Assembly (NCBI GenBank): GCA_902495455.1
Contig: CABUXJ010000008.1
Location: 1 to 64,000, forward strand
Reading direction: 5' to 3'
Source of the DNA: an uncultured Prevotella sp.
Lineage (GTDB): Bacteria > Bacteroidota > Bacteroidia > Bacteroidales > Bacteroidaceae
Length of the DNA stretch: 64,000 nt
Shown here: piece by piece, positions 43,627-51,792 of the stretch
Layout of the letters: every line of letters starts with the position of its first letter
How positions within the stretch are numbered: position 1 is the stretch's first letter
Program-made: the position numbers and the translations under genes
The notes under the pieces: generated by a model
What the model saw: the letters and a program-made list of their open reading frames with translations, nothing else
What the model was told of the DNA's origin: nothing
Databases searched by the model: none

Positions 43627-44256
43627 ATGAGTATATTTTCAAGACTGTTCGGCAAAAAAGCCGAAGACCAGCCGAAAGCCGGTGGCATGGAAGACTTCAT
43701 GACCCTCATACGCGTCTACTTCCAGGCTGCCATCGCAGCCGACCTCGGCATCACCAATCTGGCCATGCTGCCGGACCTGAGAGTGTTCAAGACGACCCTG
43801 CGCGTACCCACCGTCAACAACAAGCTGGGCGTGGGCGAGAGAGCCCGTTGCCGCAAGATGCTGAAGGAAATCTACGCTATGGACGACTCCTTCTTTAAGG
43901 AGATAGACCAGAGTCTGCGCCGCAACTGCCGCAAGATACAGGACGTTCAGGTCTATCTCGTGCAGTTCCAGAACTTCAGTCAGGACCTCATGATGCTCAT
44001 GGGCAACCTCATGAAGTTCAAGCTCCGGCTGCCGGGATTTATGAAGAAGGCCATGTACACCATGACGGAAAAGACCGTCAACGACATTTTCACAAAAAAC
44101 GACTACACCGACCCGGGCGTACTGAAGACGGTGGTGGCCATCCGCGAATATGACCGCAGGCTCGGTTTCTCACAGCGCTGGATTACGGACTTTGTCTACA
44201 AGGTCGTCATGCTCGCCAAAAAAGAGCCGAAACCCAAGGACGACGCAGCCAAATAA
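43627..44256 (+). CDS. Conserved-looking protein of unknown function (209 residues)
   Basis: 209 residues from MSIFSRLFGKKAED. I do not recognise the family. It is cytoplasmic in appearance, mostly helical, basic in the middle (RRNCRKIQDVQVYLVQFQNF) with a methionine-rich segment (MMLMGNLMKF, residues ~125-135) and a charged tail KKEPKPKDDAAK. The start was chosen because the N-terminal 29 residues of the longer frame look non-coding and the ATG follows an AT-rich leader. Single gene with a -7 box upstream; downstream is a 1-kb repeat region. Confidence 0.75.
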   Translation: MSIFSRLFGKKAEDQPKAGGMEDFMTLIRVYFQAAIAADLGITNLAMLPDLRVFKTTLRVPTVNNKLGVGERARCRKMLKEIYAMDDSFFKEIDQSLRRNCRKIQDVQVYLVQFQNFSQDLMMLMGNLMKFKLRLPGFMKKAMYTMTEKTVNDIFTKNDYTDPGVLKTVVAIREYDRRLGFSQRWITDFVYKVVMLAKKEPKPKDDAAK

Positions 44257-44312
44257 GACACACGGAGAGATTGCTCCGAGGCAAAGGTAAAGCCGTATCA
44301 AAATACGGAATT

Positions 44313-44432
44313 AAGGTAGGGACATATTTTTCGCTACGCTCAACAACTCGTCTTGTATTTGTCCGCCCGTTTCAATTGACGGACAAATACAAGACGAGTT
44401 GTTGAGCGTAGCGAAAAATATGTCCCTACCTT
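44313..44432. repeat. Perfect 53-bp-arm palindrome
   Basis: Arms 44313-44365 and 44380-44432 are exact reverse complements around a 14-base loop. The inner part shares CTTGTATTTGTCCG with the palindrome at 16213-16331; the outer part shares TAGGGACATATTTTTC with the hairpin at 35654-35695, so it looks like a mosaic of both. A small CCGTAT/ATACGG hairpin (44293-44308) lies just before it. Confidence 0.9.
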
Positions 44433-44559
44433 GTGTATGAACCTTTGTCGAATTGTGTCTGGACCTTCACCGAATTGCTTATCAACCGTTGCCACTCCCT
44501 CGCTTTTGTTTGCCGGCCGCCCAACCACAGACACGGAAACCAACTGTTAAAAACACGGA

Positions 44560-44942
44560 ATAATCACAACAAAAAAAACTCGATTTTAACATAAATTCTG
44601 CGCCAACAGATCCCTCGGCCTCAAATATGCGAGTTTTGCGCGTGCATCTTTTTCTCCTTGAGCATCACGACGTTACAACCAAAATCATAAAAGTGTGCAA
44701 CTTTTTCACCGATTTTTTCGTGCCGTAAGGCCCTTACGGCATTGCAACGGGGCGCTCGTTGCATCGCAGCGGCGGCCCCGTCATCGTCCGAAAAGCACGC
44801 CGTTGCAGACCAACGGGGCCCTTACGGCAAGGCCGCAGAACTTTTTCTATCGAAAAACGGAGCCCGAATGTCAAAATATGGGCATTGTCGCCGTTTTTTT
44901 CGAGCAATTTTCATGTGTTAAATTTGTGATATTTTCATGACA
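44560..44942. repeat. Large GC-rich intergenic repeat, copy C
   Basis: Begins near CTCGATTTTAACATAAATTC and ends ATTTTCATGACA. Contains CCCTCGGCC (44612), GAGTTTTGCGCGTGCATC, GTGTGCAAC (44693), palindrome GCCGTAAGGCCCTTACGGC (44722-44740) and a second CCCTTACGGCAAG ~80 bases on. An 81-codon frame runs GTG 44695 to TGA 44940. Confidence 0.85.
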
Positions 44943-44967
44943 GCAAACGGACATCATGACTGTCATC

Positions 44968-45120
44968 GTAGGGTCGCGACCCGTCGCGACCGCCTCCTTG
45001 CCTCGTAATTTAACTCACCGGTTGCTTCTATAAATGTCAGATGTTAGATGTTAGATGTCAGAACATTCTCCCTTCATCTCGTAGGCACCCTCCCCTTGGG
45101 GAGGGCCGGGGTGGGGCCGG
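44968..45120. repeat. GC-rich repeat island: GTCGCGACC copy 2 plus CCCTCCCC/GGGGAGGG element
   Basis: 44968-44996 repeats GTAGGGTCGCGACCCGTCGC with GACCGCCTC following. 45084-45120 is a GC-rich hairpin, CACCCTCCCCTTGGGGAGGG then CCGGGGTGGGGCC. Both recur at 58447-58654 together with a shared ATGTCAG...CTTCATCTCG segment. No gene in 44257-45255. Confidence 0.75.
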
Positions 45121-45230
45121 TGCCACGTGTCACCACCTTTTTGCCCCTAAATGAGCGCGGCGTCGCAGTCGCGAAGTTTTAAAAAACCTTAAAGAGCCGG
45201 GCGCATTACATATATTATGCAAAAAATGTA

Positions 45231-45238
45231 ATACCTTT
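45231..45238 (+). promoter_or_regulatory. -7 box TACCTTTG of the coiled-coil/zapA/rny operon
   Basis: TACCTTTG 18 bases before the start at 45256, predicting a very short leader. Confidence 0.55.
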
Positions 45239-45255
45239 GTAAGATAAAGAGCGTT

Positions 45256-45564
45256 ATGACAATGACTTCAAACGAACAGACTTTAGTGACGTTTCAGACT
45301 CGTGTCCGCCAGATGATTCTTCGGTTCCGACAACTGAAGGAAGAAAACGACGAGCTGTACGCCCTCCTCGACAAGAGCGAGAACGACATCAAGACGTTGC
45401 GCGAAAAGCTGGACCAGCAAGCCAAAGACTACAATTCGCTCAAAATGGCTAAGATGATCGAAATCACCGACGGCGACCTCGATGCCGCACGGACACGGCT
45501 GTCAAAGCTGATACGTGACGTAAACAAATGTATTACGATACTGACAGACCAAAAAACAGATTAA
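45256..45564 (+). CDS. Small coiled-coil protein upstream of zapA
   Basis: A 102-residue protein. Residues ~15-65 form a strong coiled coil (RVRQMILRFRQLKEENDELY, then heptads through LREKLDQQAKDYNSLKMAK), followed by a conserved-looking IEITDGDLDAARTRLSKLIR. The gene ends three bases before zapA, so the two are translated together. By analogy with ZapA-ZapB it could be a divisome coiled-coil partner of ZapA, but this is inference from size, coiled coil and position. Confidence 0.85.
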   Translation: MTMTSNEQTLVTFQTRVRQMILRFRQLKEENDELYALLDKSENDIKTLREKLDQQAKDYNSLKMAKMIEITDGDLDAARTRLSKLIRDVNKCITILTDQKTD

Positions 45565-45567
45565 GCC

Positions 45568-45879
45568 ATGGCAGAACAGAATAGAGAAAACTTCCGAATA
45601 CATCTCCATGTCTACGACGAAGAGATAGAGGTCGTCCTGTCGGACAGGACCGAAGAGGAATATTATCGTGCGGCGGCAAAGTTGATCACTGACCGCTACA
45701 ACATATACGCACAGAGATATAAGGCTCACAAGAGCGACCACACGATAGCGCTGATGACGCTCATCGACGTCGCGCTGCAATATTCGAAAGAACGTGCCAA
45801 GAACGACACCGCACCTTATAATGATATTCTCAACAATCTGACTGCCGAAATAGAGGACGCCCTCGGAGAAAAGAAATGA
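45568..45879 (+). CDS. zapA: Cell division protein ZapA
   Basis: A 103-residue FtsZ-associated protein. N-terminal RIHLHVYDEEIEVVLSDRTE and C-terminal coiled coil (DHTIALMTLIDVALQYSKER) match ZapA of Bacteroidota. It cross-links FtsZ filaments at the division ring. Middle gene of coiled-coil - zapA - rny; the gap to rny is 35 bases, leaving no space for a 6S RNA gene. Confidence 0.88.
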   Translation: MAEQNRENFRIHLHVYDEEIEVVLSDRTEEEYYRAAAKLITDRYNIYAQRYKAHKSDHTIALMTLIDVALQYSKERAKNDTAPYNDILNNLTAEIEDALGEKK

Positions 45880-45914
45880 GAATATTAACAATCATATTTA
45901 TATAAATAAAACTT

Positions 45915-47453
45915 ATGGAACTAACAATAATAATTGTTGCCGCCGTTGCTCTCATCATCGGAGGATTTGGCGGATATTATATGTTCCTCCATGTGATAAA
46001 GGGGAAATATAATGAAATGGTTGCCTCAGCGGAAAAGGAGGCCGAAGTGATCAAGGAGAAAAAACTGCTGGAAGTGAAGGAGAAGTTCCTCAACAAGAAG
46101 AGCGAACTCGAGAAGGAGGTGCAGATGCGCAACCAGCACATACAGCAGGGTGAGAACAAGCTCAAGCAGCGCGAAATCTCACTCAACCAACGTCACGAGG
46201 AACTGGGACGCCGCAAAAACGAGCTGGACAATCTCCAGACACGCATCGACAACGAGAAGAAGTTGCTCCAGATGAAGAACGAGGAACTCGAGAAGATGCA
46301 GCTGCAGGAGCGCGAAAAACTCGAGGAGCTCTCCGGACTCAGCGCCGACGAAGCCAAGCAGAGACTGGTGGAGACGGTCAAGGACGAGGCCAAGACCGAA
46401 GCACAGAGCTACATCAACGAGATCATGGACGAAGCCAAGCTCAACGCCAACGCCCAGGCACGCAAGATTGTCATCCAGACCATCCAGCGCGTGGCCACCG
46501 AGACGGCCATCGAAAACAGCGTCAGCGTCTTCCACATCGACAACGACGAGGTCAAGGGACGCATCATCGGACGCGAGGGACGCAACATCCGCGCTCTGGA
46601 GGCCGCCACGGGAGTGGAAATCGTGGTCGACGACACGCCCGAAGCCATCGTCATCAGCGCGTTTGACCCCATCCGCCGCGAGGTTTGCCGTCTGGCTCTC
46701 CATCAGCTGGTGGCCGACGGACGCATCCATCCGGCACGCATTGAGGAGGTCGTACAGAAGGTCAAGAAGCAACTCGAGAACGAAGTCATCGAGACCGGAA
46801 AGCGCACGTGCATCGACCTCGGCATACACGGACTCCATCCTGAACTGACCCGCATCATCGGTAAGATGAAATATCGCAGCTCATACGGACAGAACCTGTT
46901 GCAGCACGCCCGCGAGACGGCCAACCTCTGTGCCGTCATGGCGTCGGAACTGGGCCTCAACCCGAAGAAGGCAAAGCGCGCCGGACTACTCCACGACATC
47001 GGCAAGGTGCCCGACGAGGAGAGCGAACTGCCCCACGCACTCTACGGAGCCAAGATAGCGGAGAAGTATCGCGAGAAACCGGACATCTGCAACGCCATCG
47101 CCGCCCACCACGACGAGTGCGAGATGAACACACTGCTGGCTCCCATCGTTCAGGTGTGTGACGCAATCAGCGGTGCACGTCCCGGTGCACGCCGTGAGAT
47201 TGTCGAGGCATACATCAAGCGCCTCAACGACCTCGAAGCCATCGCCATGAGTTATCCCGGCGTGACCAAGACATACGCCATCCAGGCCGGACGCGAGCTC
47301 CGTGTCATCGTCGGCGCCGACAAGATGGACGACACTCAGACGGAAGCTCTGTCAGGAGACATCGCAAACAAGATACAGAACGAGATGACCTATCCCGGAC
47401 AGGTCAAGATAACCGTCATCCGAGAGACCCGCAGCGTGGCTTACGCCAAGTAA
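45915..47453 (+). CDS. rny: Ribonuclease Y
   Basis: A 512-residue membrane-anchored endoribonuclease. N-terminal helix (~1-26), long charged coiled coil (~30-190), KH domain (GRIIGREGRNIRALEAATG), HD domain with the catalytic HD in LLHDIGK and the conserved HARETANLCAVMASELG upstream. It starts bulk mRNA decay. Full length and motifs intact; a 12-bp hairpin follows. Confidence 0.96.
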   Translation: MELTIIIVAAVALIIGGFGGYYMFLHVIKGKYNEMVASAEKEAEVIKEKKLLEVKEKFLNKKSELEKEVQMRNQHIQQGENKLKQREISLNQRHEELGRRKNELDNLQTRIDNEKKLLQMKNEELEKMQLQEREKLEELSGLSADEAKQRLVETVKDEAKTEAQSYINEIMDEAKLNANAQARKIVIQTIQRVATETAIENSVSVFHIDNDEVKGRIIGREGRNIRALEAATGVEIVVDDTPEAIVISAFDPIRREVCRLALHQLVADGRIHPARIEEVVQKVKKQLENEVIETGKRTCIDLGIHGLHPELTRIIGKMKYRSSYGQNLLQHARETANLCAVMASELGLNPKKAKRAGLLHDIGKVPDEESELPHALYGAKIAEKYREKPDICNAIAAHHDECEMNTLLAPIVQVCDAISGARPGARREIVEAYIKRLNDLEAIAMSYPGVTKTYAIQAGRELRVIVGADKMDDTQTEALSGDIANKIQNEMTYPGQVKITVIRETRSVAYAK

Positions 47454-47479
47454 GAAGGCGCGGAAGACGCAAGACAAGC

Positions 47480-47517
47480 AAGGTGGAGCAAAGATTATAG
47501 TGTCATTGCTCCACCTT
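47480..47517 (+). terminator. Hairpin after rny
   Basis: Perfect 12-bp arms AAGGTGGAGCAA / TTGCTCCACCTT, 14-base loop, followed by AATTTATAA. Probable intrinsic terminator, weak T-run. Confidence 0.65.
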
Positions 47518-47588
47518 AATTTATAAAGTCTACATACCTTATTAATATATAAGCAGGACTTAAGCACGACTTTAAATCCGACCGATAC

Positions 47589-48125
47589 ATGAAAAGACAT
47601 ACTTTCTTCACATTCGCCCTAATGCTTTTGGCGGCTTTTGCCATCGCCTGCAGCACCCATGAGGAGGAACCGGAGGACAAATCCGATAAGTCCGACAGCA
47701 ACTCCGGATGGGCAGACGAGATTGTCCCCGAAGACGCGCCGCAAGGATACCTGACCGTCGCCGAAGCAATCGAAGCTCCAATCGGCGAGCCGGTCAACGT
47801 CCGCGGCTACATCATCGGCTCAACATCGCGCACCATCTACAACTCTATCATGGCCCCACCATTCGAAAGCCGTTCTTCGCTGATATTGGCTGACCGCATC
47901 TTCCGTCCCGGCGACACGCCCGACGAATATGACCCTTTCTACGAGGACGAACTCTTCCCGGTGTCGCTCAACGACTTCGCCGACTACAAGAGAGCACTCA
48001 ATCTGGTTGACAATCCGCAGCACTGGCATCGCGTCATCTATATCTACGGCATGAAAACAAAATATCTTGGCATGCCGGGAATGAACAAGATAATGAAATA
48101 TGAGTTTGAGGACGAGATGCAGTGA
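47589..48125 (+). CDS. Small lipoprotein with a DUF6359-like domain
   Basis: A 178-residue lipoprotein: signal with AFAIAC (Cys21), then an acidic spacer (THEEEPEDKSDKSDSNSG), then a compact beta-rich domain (~50-178) resembling DUF6359 OB-like domains (TVAEAIEAPIGEPVNVRGYI, later KRALNLVDNPQHWHRVIYIYG). These occur as OB-like, presumed binding modules in Bacteroidota surface proteins. Function unknown. Single gene between rny and trp. Confidence 0.75.
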   Translation: MKRHTFFTFALMLLAAFAIACSTHEEEPEDKSDKSDSNSGWADEIVPEDAPQGYLTVAEAIEAPIGEPVNVRGYIIGSTSRTIYNSIMAPPFESRSSLILADRIFRPGDTPDEYDPFYEDELFPVSLNDFADYKRALNLVDNPQHWHRVIYIYGMKTKYLGMPGMNKIMKYEFEDEMQ

Positions 48126-48226
48126 AAATCATGCGGAACAGCGGTCATAAAAAGGCCGATACATCACATTCCGATAGCAGAAACAATGTTTTTATACCAA
48201 AACGCAATAAAAAACCGGCAAAAAAT

Positions 48227-48257
48227 ATTGCATTTTAAAATATATTGTGTATCTTTG
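48227..48257 (+). promoter_or_regulatory. Promoter of the trp operon
   Basis: ATTG (48227-48230), 19 bases, TATCTTTG (48250-48257). Predicted start near 48264, 26 bases before the leader peptide ATG. One mismatch from the -33 consensus. Confidence 0.65.
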
Positions 48258-48289
48258 CAAACGTAAACATAAAGACATCTATATATAAC

Positions 48290-48340
48290 ATGAACTCAAT
48301 GAACAATACATGGTGGTGGCGTAACTCGAGATTGAAATAG
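48290..48340 (+). CDS. trpL: trp leader peptide
   Basis: A 16-residue peptide, MNSMNNTWWWRNSRLK, with three consecutive Trp codons (48311-48319), between the promoter and the attenuator hairpin. This is the classic design of a trp leader: stalling at the Trp codons when charged tRNA-Trp is scarce would release the antiterminator. Confidence 0.85.
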   Translation: MNSMNNTWWWRNSRLK

Positions 48341-48419
48341 TCGCGGGGCACGCAGCCATGTATCTGTGAAAAGAAAAAGATAACAAAAAGGCTCGTCGCA
48401 AACTGCGACGGGCCTTTTT
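48308..48419 (+). promoter_or_regulatory. trp attenuator
   Basis: Three alternative pairings can be read. 1:2 hairpin: ACATGG (48308-48313, including the first Trp codon) with CCATGT (48356-48361) and GCGT (48319-48322) with ACGC (48350-48353). Antiterminator: ACG + AGCC (48350-48357, one bulge) with GGCTCGT (48390-48396). Terminator: AAAAAGGCTCGTCGC (48385-48399) with GCGACGGGCCTTTTT (48405-48419), ending in a T-run. trpB starts 57 bases downstream. Confidence 0.82.
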
Positions 48420-48475
48420 AAGTAAAAACGGGCGGAAACCCGACAAACGAAGAAAGTAAACAAAAGACAAAAGAT

Positions 48476-49690
48476 ATGGAAAAGAAAAAGACATTCCTTG
48501 TGGACGAAAGAGGATTTTATGGCGAGTACGGCGGAGCTTACGTACCGGAAATCCTCTATGCGACGGTGGAAAATCTGAAGCGTAGTTATCTCCCGATATT
48601 GGAGTCAGAGGAGTTTCGCAGCGAATATATGCAGCTGTTGAGAGACTATGTCGGACGCCCGTCGCCGCTCTATTACGCACGCCGGATGAGCGAGAAGTAC
48701 GGATGCCGGCTATATCTCAAGCGCGAGGATCTCAACCACACGGGTGCCCACAAGATAAACAACACCGTCGGTCAGATACTTCTGGCGAAGAAGATGGGCA
48801 AGCGGCGCATCATCGCCGAGACGGGAGCCGGCCAGCACGGCGTGGCCACGGCAACAGTATGCGCACTGATGGATATGCCGTGCGTGGTCTATCAGGGAGC
48901 ACTGGACGTCGAACGACAGCACTCCAACGTGGAGCGCATGAGGATGTTGGGCGCTGAGGTGAGACCGGTGCGCACGGGCAACATGACGCTCAAGGACGCC
49001 ACGAACGAGGCCATACGCGACTGGTGCTGCCATCCGCAGGACACCTTTTATATAATAGGGTCGACAGTTGGTCCTCACCCCTACCCCGACATGGTCGCAA
49101 GACTGCAGAGCATCATCTCGGAAGAGATCAAGGAACAACTCAAGGAGAAAATAGGCCGCGACTATCCCAACTATCTCATGGCCTGCGTGGGCGGCGGTTC
49201 CAACGCGGCCGGAACGATTTACCACTACATCGATGACGAGCGCGTCAACATCGTGCTGGCCGAAGCTGGAGGACTGGGCGCCGACACAGAGCACACGGCG
49301 GCCACGATACACCGCGGACGCCTCGGAATCCTGCACGGTTCGCGCACGCTGGTCATGCAGACTCCCGACGGGCAGATAATGGAGGCGGAGAGCATATCGG
49401 CCGGTCTCGACTATCCGGGCATCGGTCCGATGCACGCCAATCTGGCTGCACAACATCGCGCGACGGTATACAGCATCAACGATGACGAGGCCATACGAGC
49501 CGCCTACGAACTGACACGTCTGGAAGGCATCATCCCCGCATTGGAGAGCGCACATGTCGTCGCGGCCCTCGCAAAGATGAAGTTCCACCCCGATGACGTT
49601 GTCGTGCTGACGGTGAGCGGACGCGGAGACAAAGACGTGGAGACATATTTGGCTAACAAAAACATGGCAGGAGAATATGGACAGTTCTAA
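48476..49690 (+). CDS. trpB: Tryptophan synthase beta chain
   Basis: A 404-residue PLP enzyme joining indole and serine. PLP lysine in the HTGAHKINN stretch (REDLNHTGAHKINNTVGQ), GGGSNAAG phosphate loop (VGGGSNAAGTIYHYIDD). TrpB1 type, standard length. First gene of trpBEGDCFA, behind the leader and attenuator; it overlaps trpE by 14 bases. Confidence 0.97.
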   Translation: MEKKKTFLVDERGFYGEYGGAYVPEILYATVENLKRSYLPILESEEFRSEYMQLLRDYVGRPSPLYYARRMSEKYGCRLYLKREDLNHTGAHKINNTVGQILLAKKMGKRRIIAETGAGQHGVATATVCALMDMPCVVYQGALDVERQHSNVERMRMLGAEVRPVRTGNMTLKDATNEAIRDWCCHPQDTFYIIGSTVGPHPYPDMVARLQSIISEEIKEQLKEKIGRDYPNYLMACVGGGSNAAGTIYHYIDDERVNIVLAEAGGLGADTEHTAATIHRGRLGILHGSRTLVMQTPDGQIMEAESISAGLDYPGIGPMHANLAAQHRATVYSINDDEAIRAAYELTRLEGIIPALESAHVVAALAKMKFHPDDVVVLTVSGRGDKDVETYLANKNMAGEYGQF

Positions 49691-51074
49691 ATTCAAATAC
49701 AAGACAGCGTCGCGCACCATTCTTGCCGACCTTTATACACCCGTCGGAGTCTACATGAGGCTGCGCGACCTGTATCCGCAGAGCGCTCTGATGGAATGTT
49801 CGGACTATCACGACGCAAACAACAGTCGCTCGTTCATCGGTATCTGCCCAATCGCAAGCGTGGCAATCAGTCATGGCGAGGCCATCTGCAACTATCCCGA
49901 CGGAAGCCGCACGGTGCGCGCCGTCGATGACAATTACCGTGTCGACATGGCCATCAATGATTTTCTCGGCCGTTTCGACGTGACGGGCGACTATGCGGAT
50001 GTCTGCGGGCTCTACGGATATACGTCGTTCAACGCCGTCCGCTACTTCGAGCATATCGGTGTCAAGGACGCCACGGCCGACAAGAACGACGCTCCGGACA
50101 TGCTCTACATCCTCTACCGCGACATCATCATGTTCGACCATTTCAACAACCGCCTGACCGTCATCACACTCGGGGACAGCAAGGAAATCGACCTCATCCT
50201 GAAAGCGATGAACAAGGACAACATACGTTCATACGGTTTCCACCCCGTCGGCGAGACGACATCGCCGTTGACAGACGAGGAGCACAAGGGCAACATACGC
50301 CGCGGCATCGCTCACTGTCTGCGGGGAGATGTATTCCAGATTGTACTTTCACGTCGGTTTGTCCAGCGCTACGAGGGCGACGACTTCAAACTCTACCGCG
50401 CCCTGCGCTCAATCAATCCCTCGCCGTATCTGTTCTATTTCGATTTCGGCGGCTTCCGCATCTTCGGCTCGTCACCGGAGACTCATTGCCGCATCGAGGG
50501 ACGACGCGCCTACATCGACCCGATAGCCGGAACGACGCGCCGGACGGGCGACGCCGAAACAGACCGGCGCAACGCCGAATATCTGCGCAACGACCCGAAA
50601 GAAAACGCCGAACACGTAATGCTGGTCGATTTGGCCCGAAACGATCTGAGCCGCAACTGCCACGGCGTGAAGGTTGACTTTTATAAGGACATGCAATACT
50701 ACTCCCACGTCATCCATCTCGTTTCCCGTGTCAGCGGAGAACTCGACGCCGGGGCCGACCCCGTGAAGGCGTTTATCGACACGTTCCCCGCCGGAACGCT
50801 CTCGGGAGCACCCAAGGTGAGGGCCATGCAACTCATAAGTGAATACGAGCCCCACTGCCGCGGTGCTTACGGAGGCTGCATCGGATTCATCGGACTCAAC
50901 GGCTCACTCAACCAGGCCATCACCATCCGCACCTTCGTCTCCCGCAACGGTGAACTGTGGTTTCAAGCGGGAGGCGGTATCGTAGCCAAGAGCGATGAGG
51001 AATATGAACTTCAGGAGGTCAACAACAAGCTCGGAGCGCTCCGCAAAGCGATAATGATGGCCGAGGGCATGTAG
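49677..51074 (+). CDS. trpE: Anthranilate synthase component I
   Basis: A 465-residue chorismate-using enzyme. Signature blocks: RGDVFQIVLSRRF, FGSSPETHCRIEGRRAYIDP, AGTTRRTGDAETD, ENAEHVMLVDLARNDLSRNC and PAGTLSGAPKVRAMQLI. The N-terminal Trp-feedback site is expected; an LLES-like element is not obvious by eye. Works with TrpG (67 bases on). Confidence 0.95.
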   Translation: MDSSKFKYKTASRTILADLYTPVGVYMRLRDLYPQSALMECSDYHDANNSRSFIGICPIASVAISHGEAICNYPDGSRTVRAVDDNYRVDMAINDFLGRFDVTGDYADVCGLYGYTSFNAVRYFEHIGVKDATADKNDAPDMLYILYRDIIMFDHFNNRLTVITLGDSKEIDLILKAMNKDNIRSYGFHPVGETTSPLTDEEHKGNIRRGIAHCLRGDVFQIVLSRRFVQRYEGDDFKLYRALRSINPSPYLFYFDFGGFRIFGSSPETHCRIEGRRAYIDPIAGTTRRTGDAETDRRNAEYLRNDPKENAEHVMLVDLARNDLSRNCHGVKVDFYKDMQYYSHVIHLVSRVSGELDAGADPVKAFIDTFPAGTLSGAPKVRAMQLISEYEPHCRGAYGGCIGFIGLNGSLNQAITIRTFVSRNGELWFQAGGGIVAKSDEEYELQEVNNKLGALRKAIMMAEGM

Positions 51075-51140
51075 CTCTTCCATTCATCATTCCCATTACT
51101 CCCATAAACTCCCATCCCTCCCATAAAAAGAAAAGACGAT

Positions 51141-51722
51141 ATGAAAATAGTCATCATAGACAACTACGATTCCTTCACATACAATCTCTGTCATCTCGTG
51201 AAAGAGCTTGGCGCCGATGTCACCGTGCTCCGCAACGACTGCTTCAAGATCTCCGAATTGGAACGTTTCGACAAAATTATCCTTAGCCCTGGACCGGGAA
51301 TACCGTCCGAAGCCGGACTGCTCATGGACGTAATACGCACATACGCCGGCCGCAAACCGATGCTCGGCGTTTGTCTCGGACATCAGGCCATCGGCGAAGT
51401 GTTCGGCGCACGGCTCGAAAACCTGAGCGATGTGTTCCACGGTGTGGCCACCGAAGGCACGCAGTCGGGTCTTGACCCCATCTTTGCAGGACTGCCACGG
51501 CGCATAACGATGGGGCGATACCACTCTTGGGTGGTCAGCAAAGAAGCGTTTCCGCCTTGCCTTGAGATTACAGCCGAAAGTGACGAAGGCCAGATTATGG
51601 CTTTGCGCCACCGCGAATACGACATACACGGCATCCAGTTTCATCCCGAAAGCGTGTTGACCCCTGACGGACGCACAATCATCGGCAACTGGATGAACAG
51701 TGACACCCATACCGTCCATTAG
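51141..51722 (+). CDS. trpG: Anthranilate synthase component II (glutamine amidotransferase)
   Basis: A 193-residue class I amidotransferase. IIDNYDSFTYNLCHLV at the start, nucleophile GVCLGHQAIGE, and the His-Glu pair in GIQFHPES. It delivers ammonia to TrpE. Gaps on both sides (51075-51140 and 51723-51792) contain repeated CTCCCATAAA. Confidence 0.95.
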   Translation: MKIVIIDNYDSFTYNLCHLVKELGADVTVLRNDCFKISELERFDKIILSPGPGIPSEAGLLMDVIRTYAGRKPMLGVCLGHQAIGEVFGARLENLSDVFHGVATEGTQSGLDPIFAGLPRRITMGRYHSWVVSKEAFPPCLEITAESDEGQIMALRHREYDIHGIQFHPESVLTPDGRTIIGNWMNSDTHTVH

Positions 51723-51792
51723 TCCCATATCATCCCATTCCTACCAGAATAACCCGGAGTCTCCCATAAAGACTCCCATAAACAACCTCATT

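Noticed and set aside
45880..45914. 6S RNA next to zapA, as in enterobacteria
   Set aside because: The gap to rny is only 35 bases.
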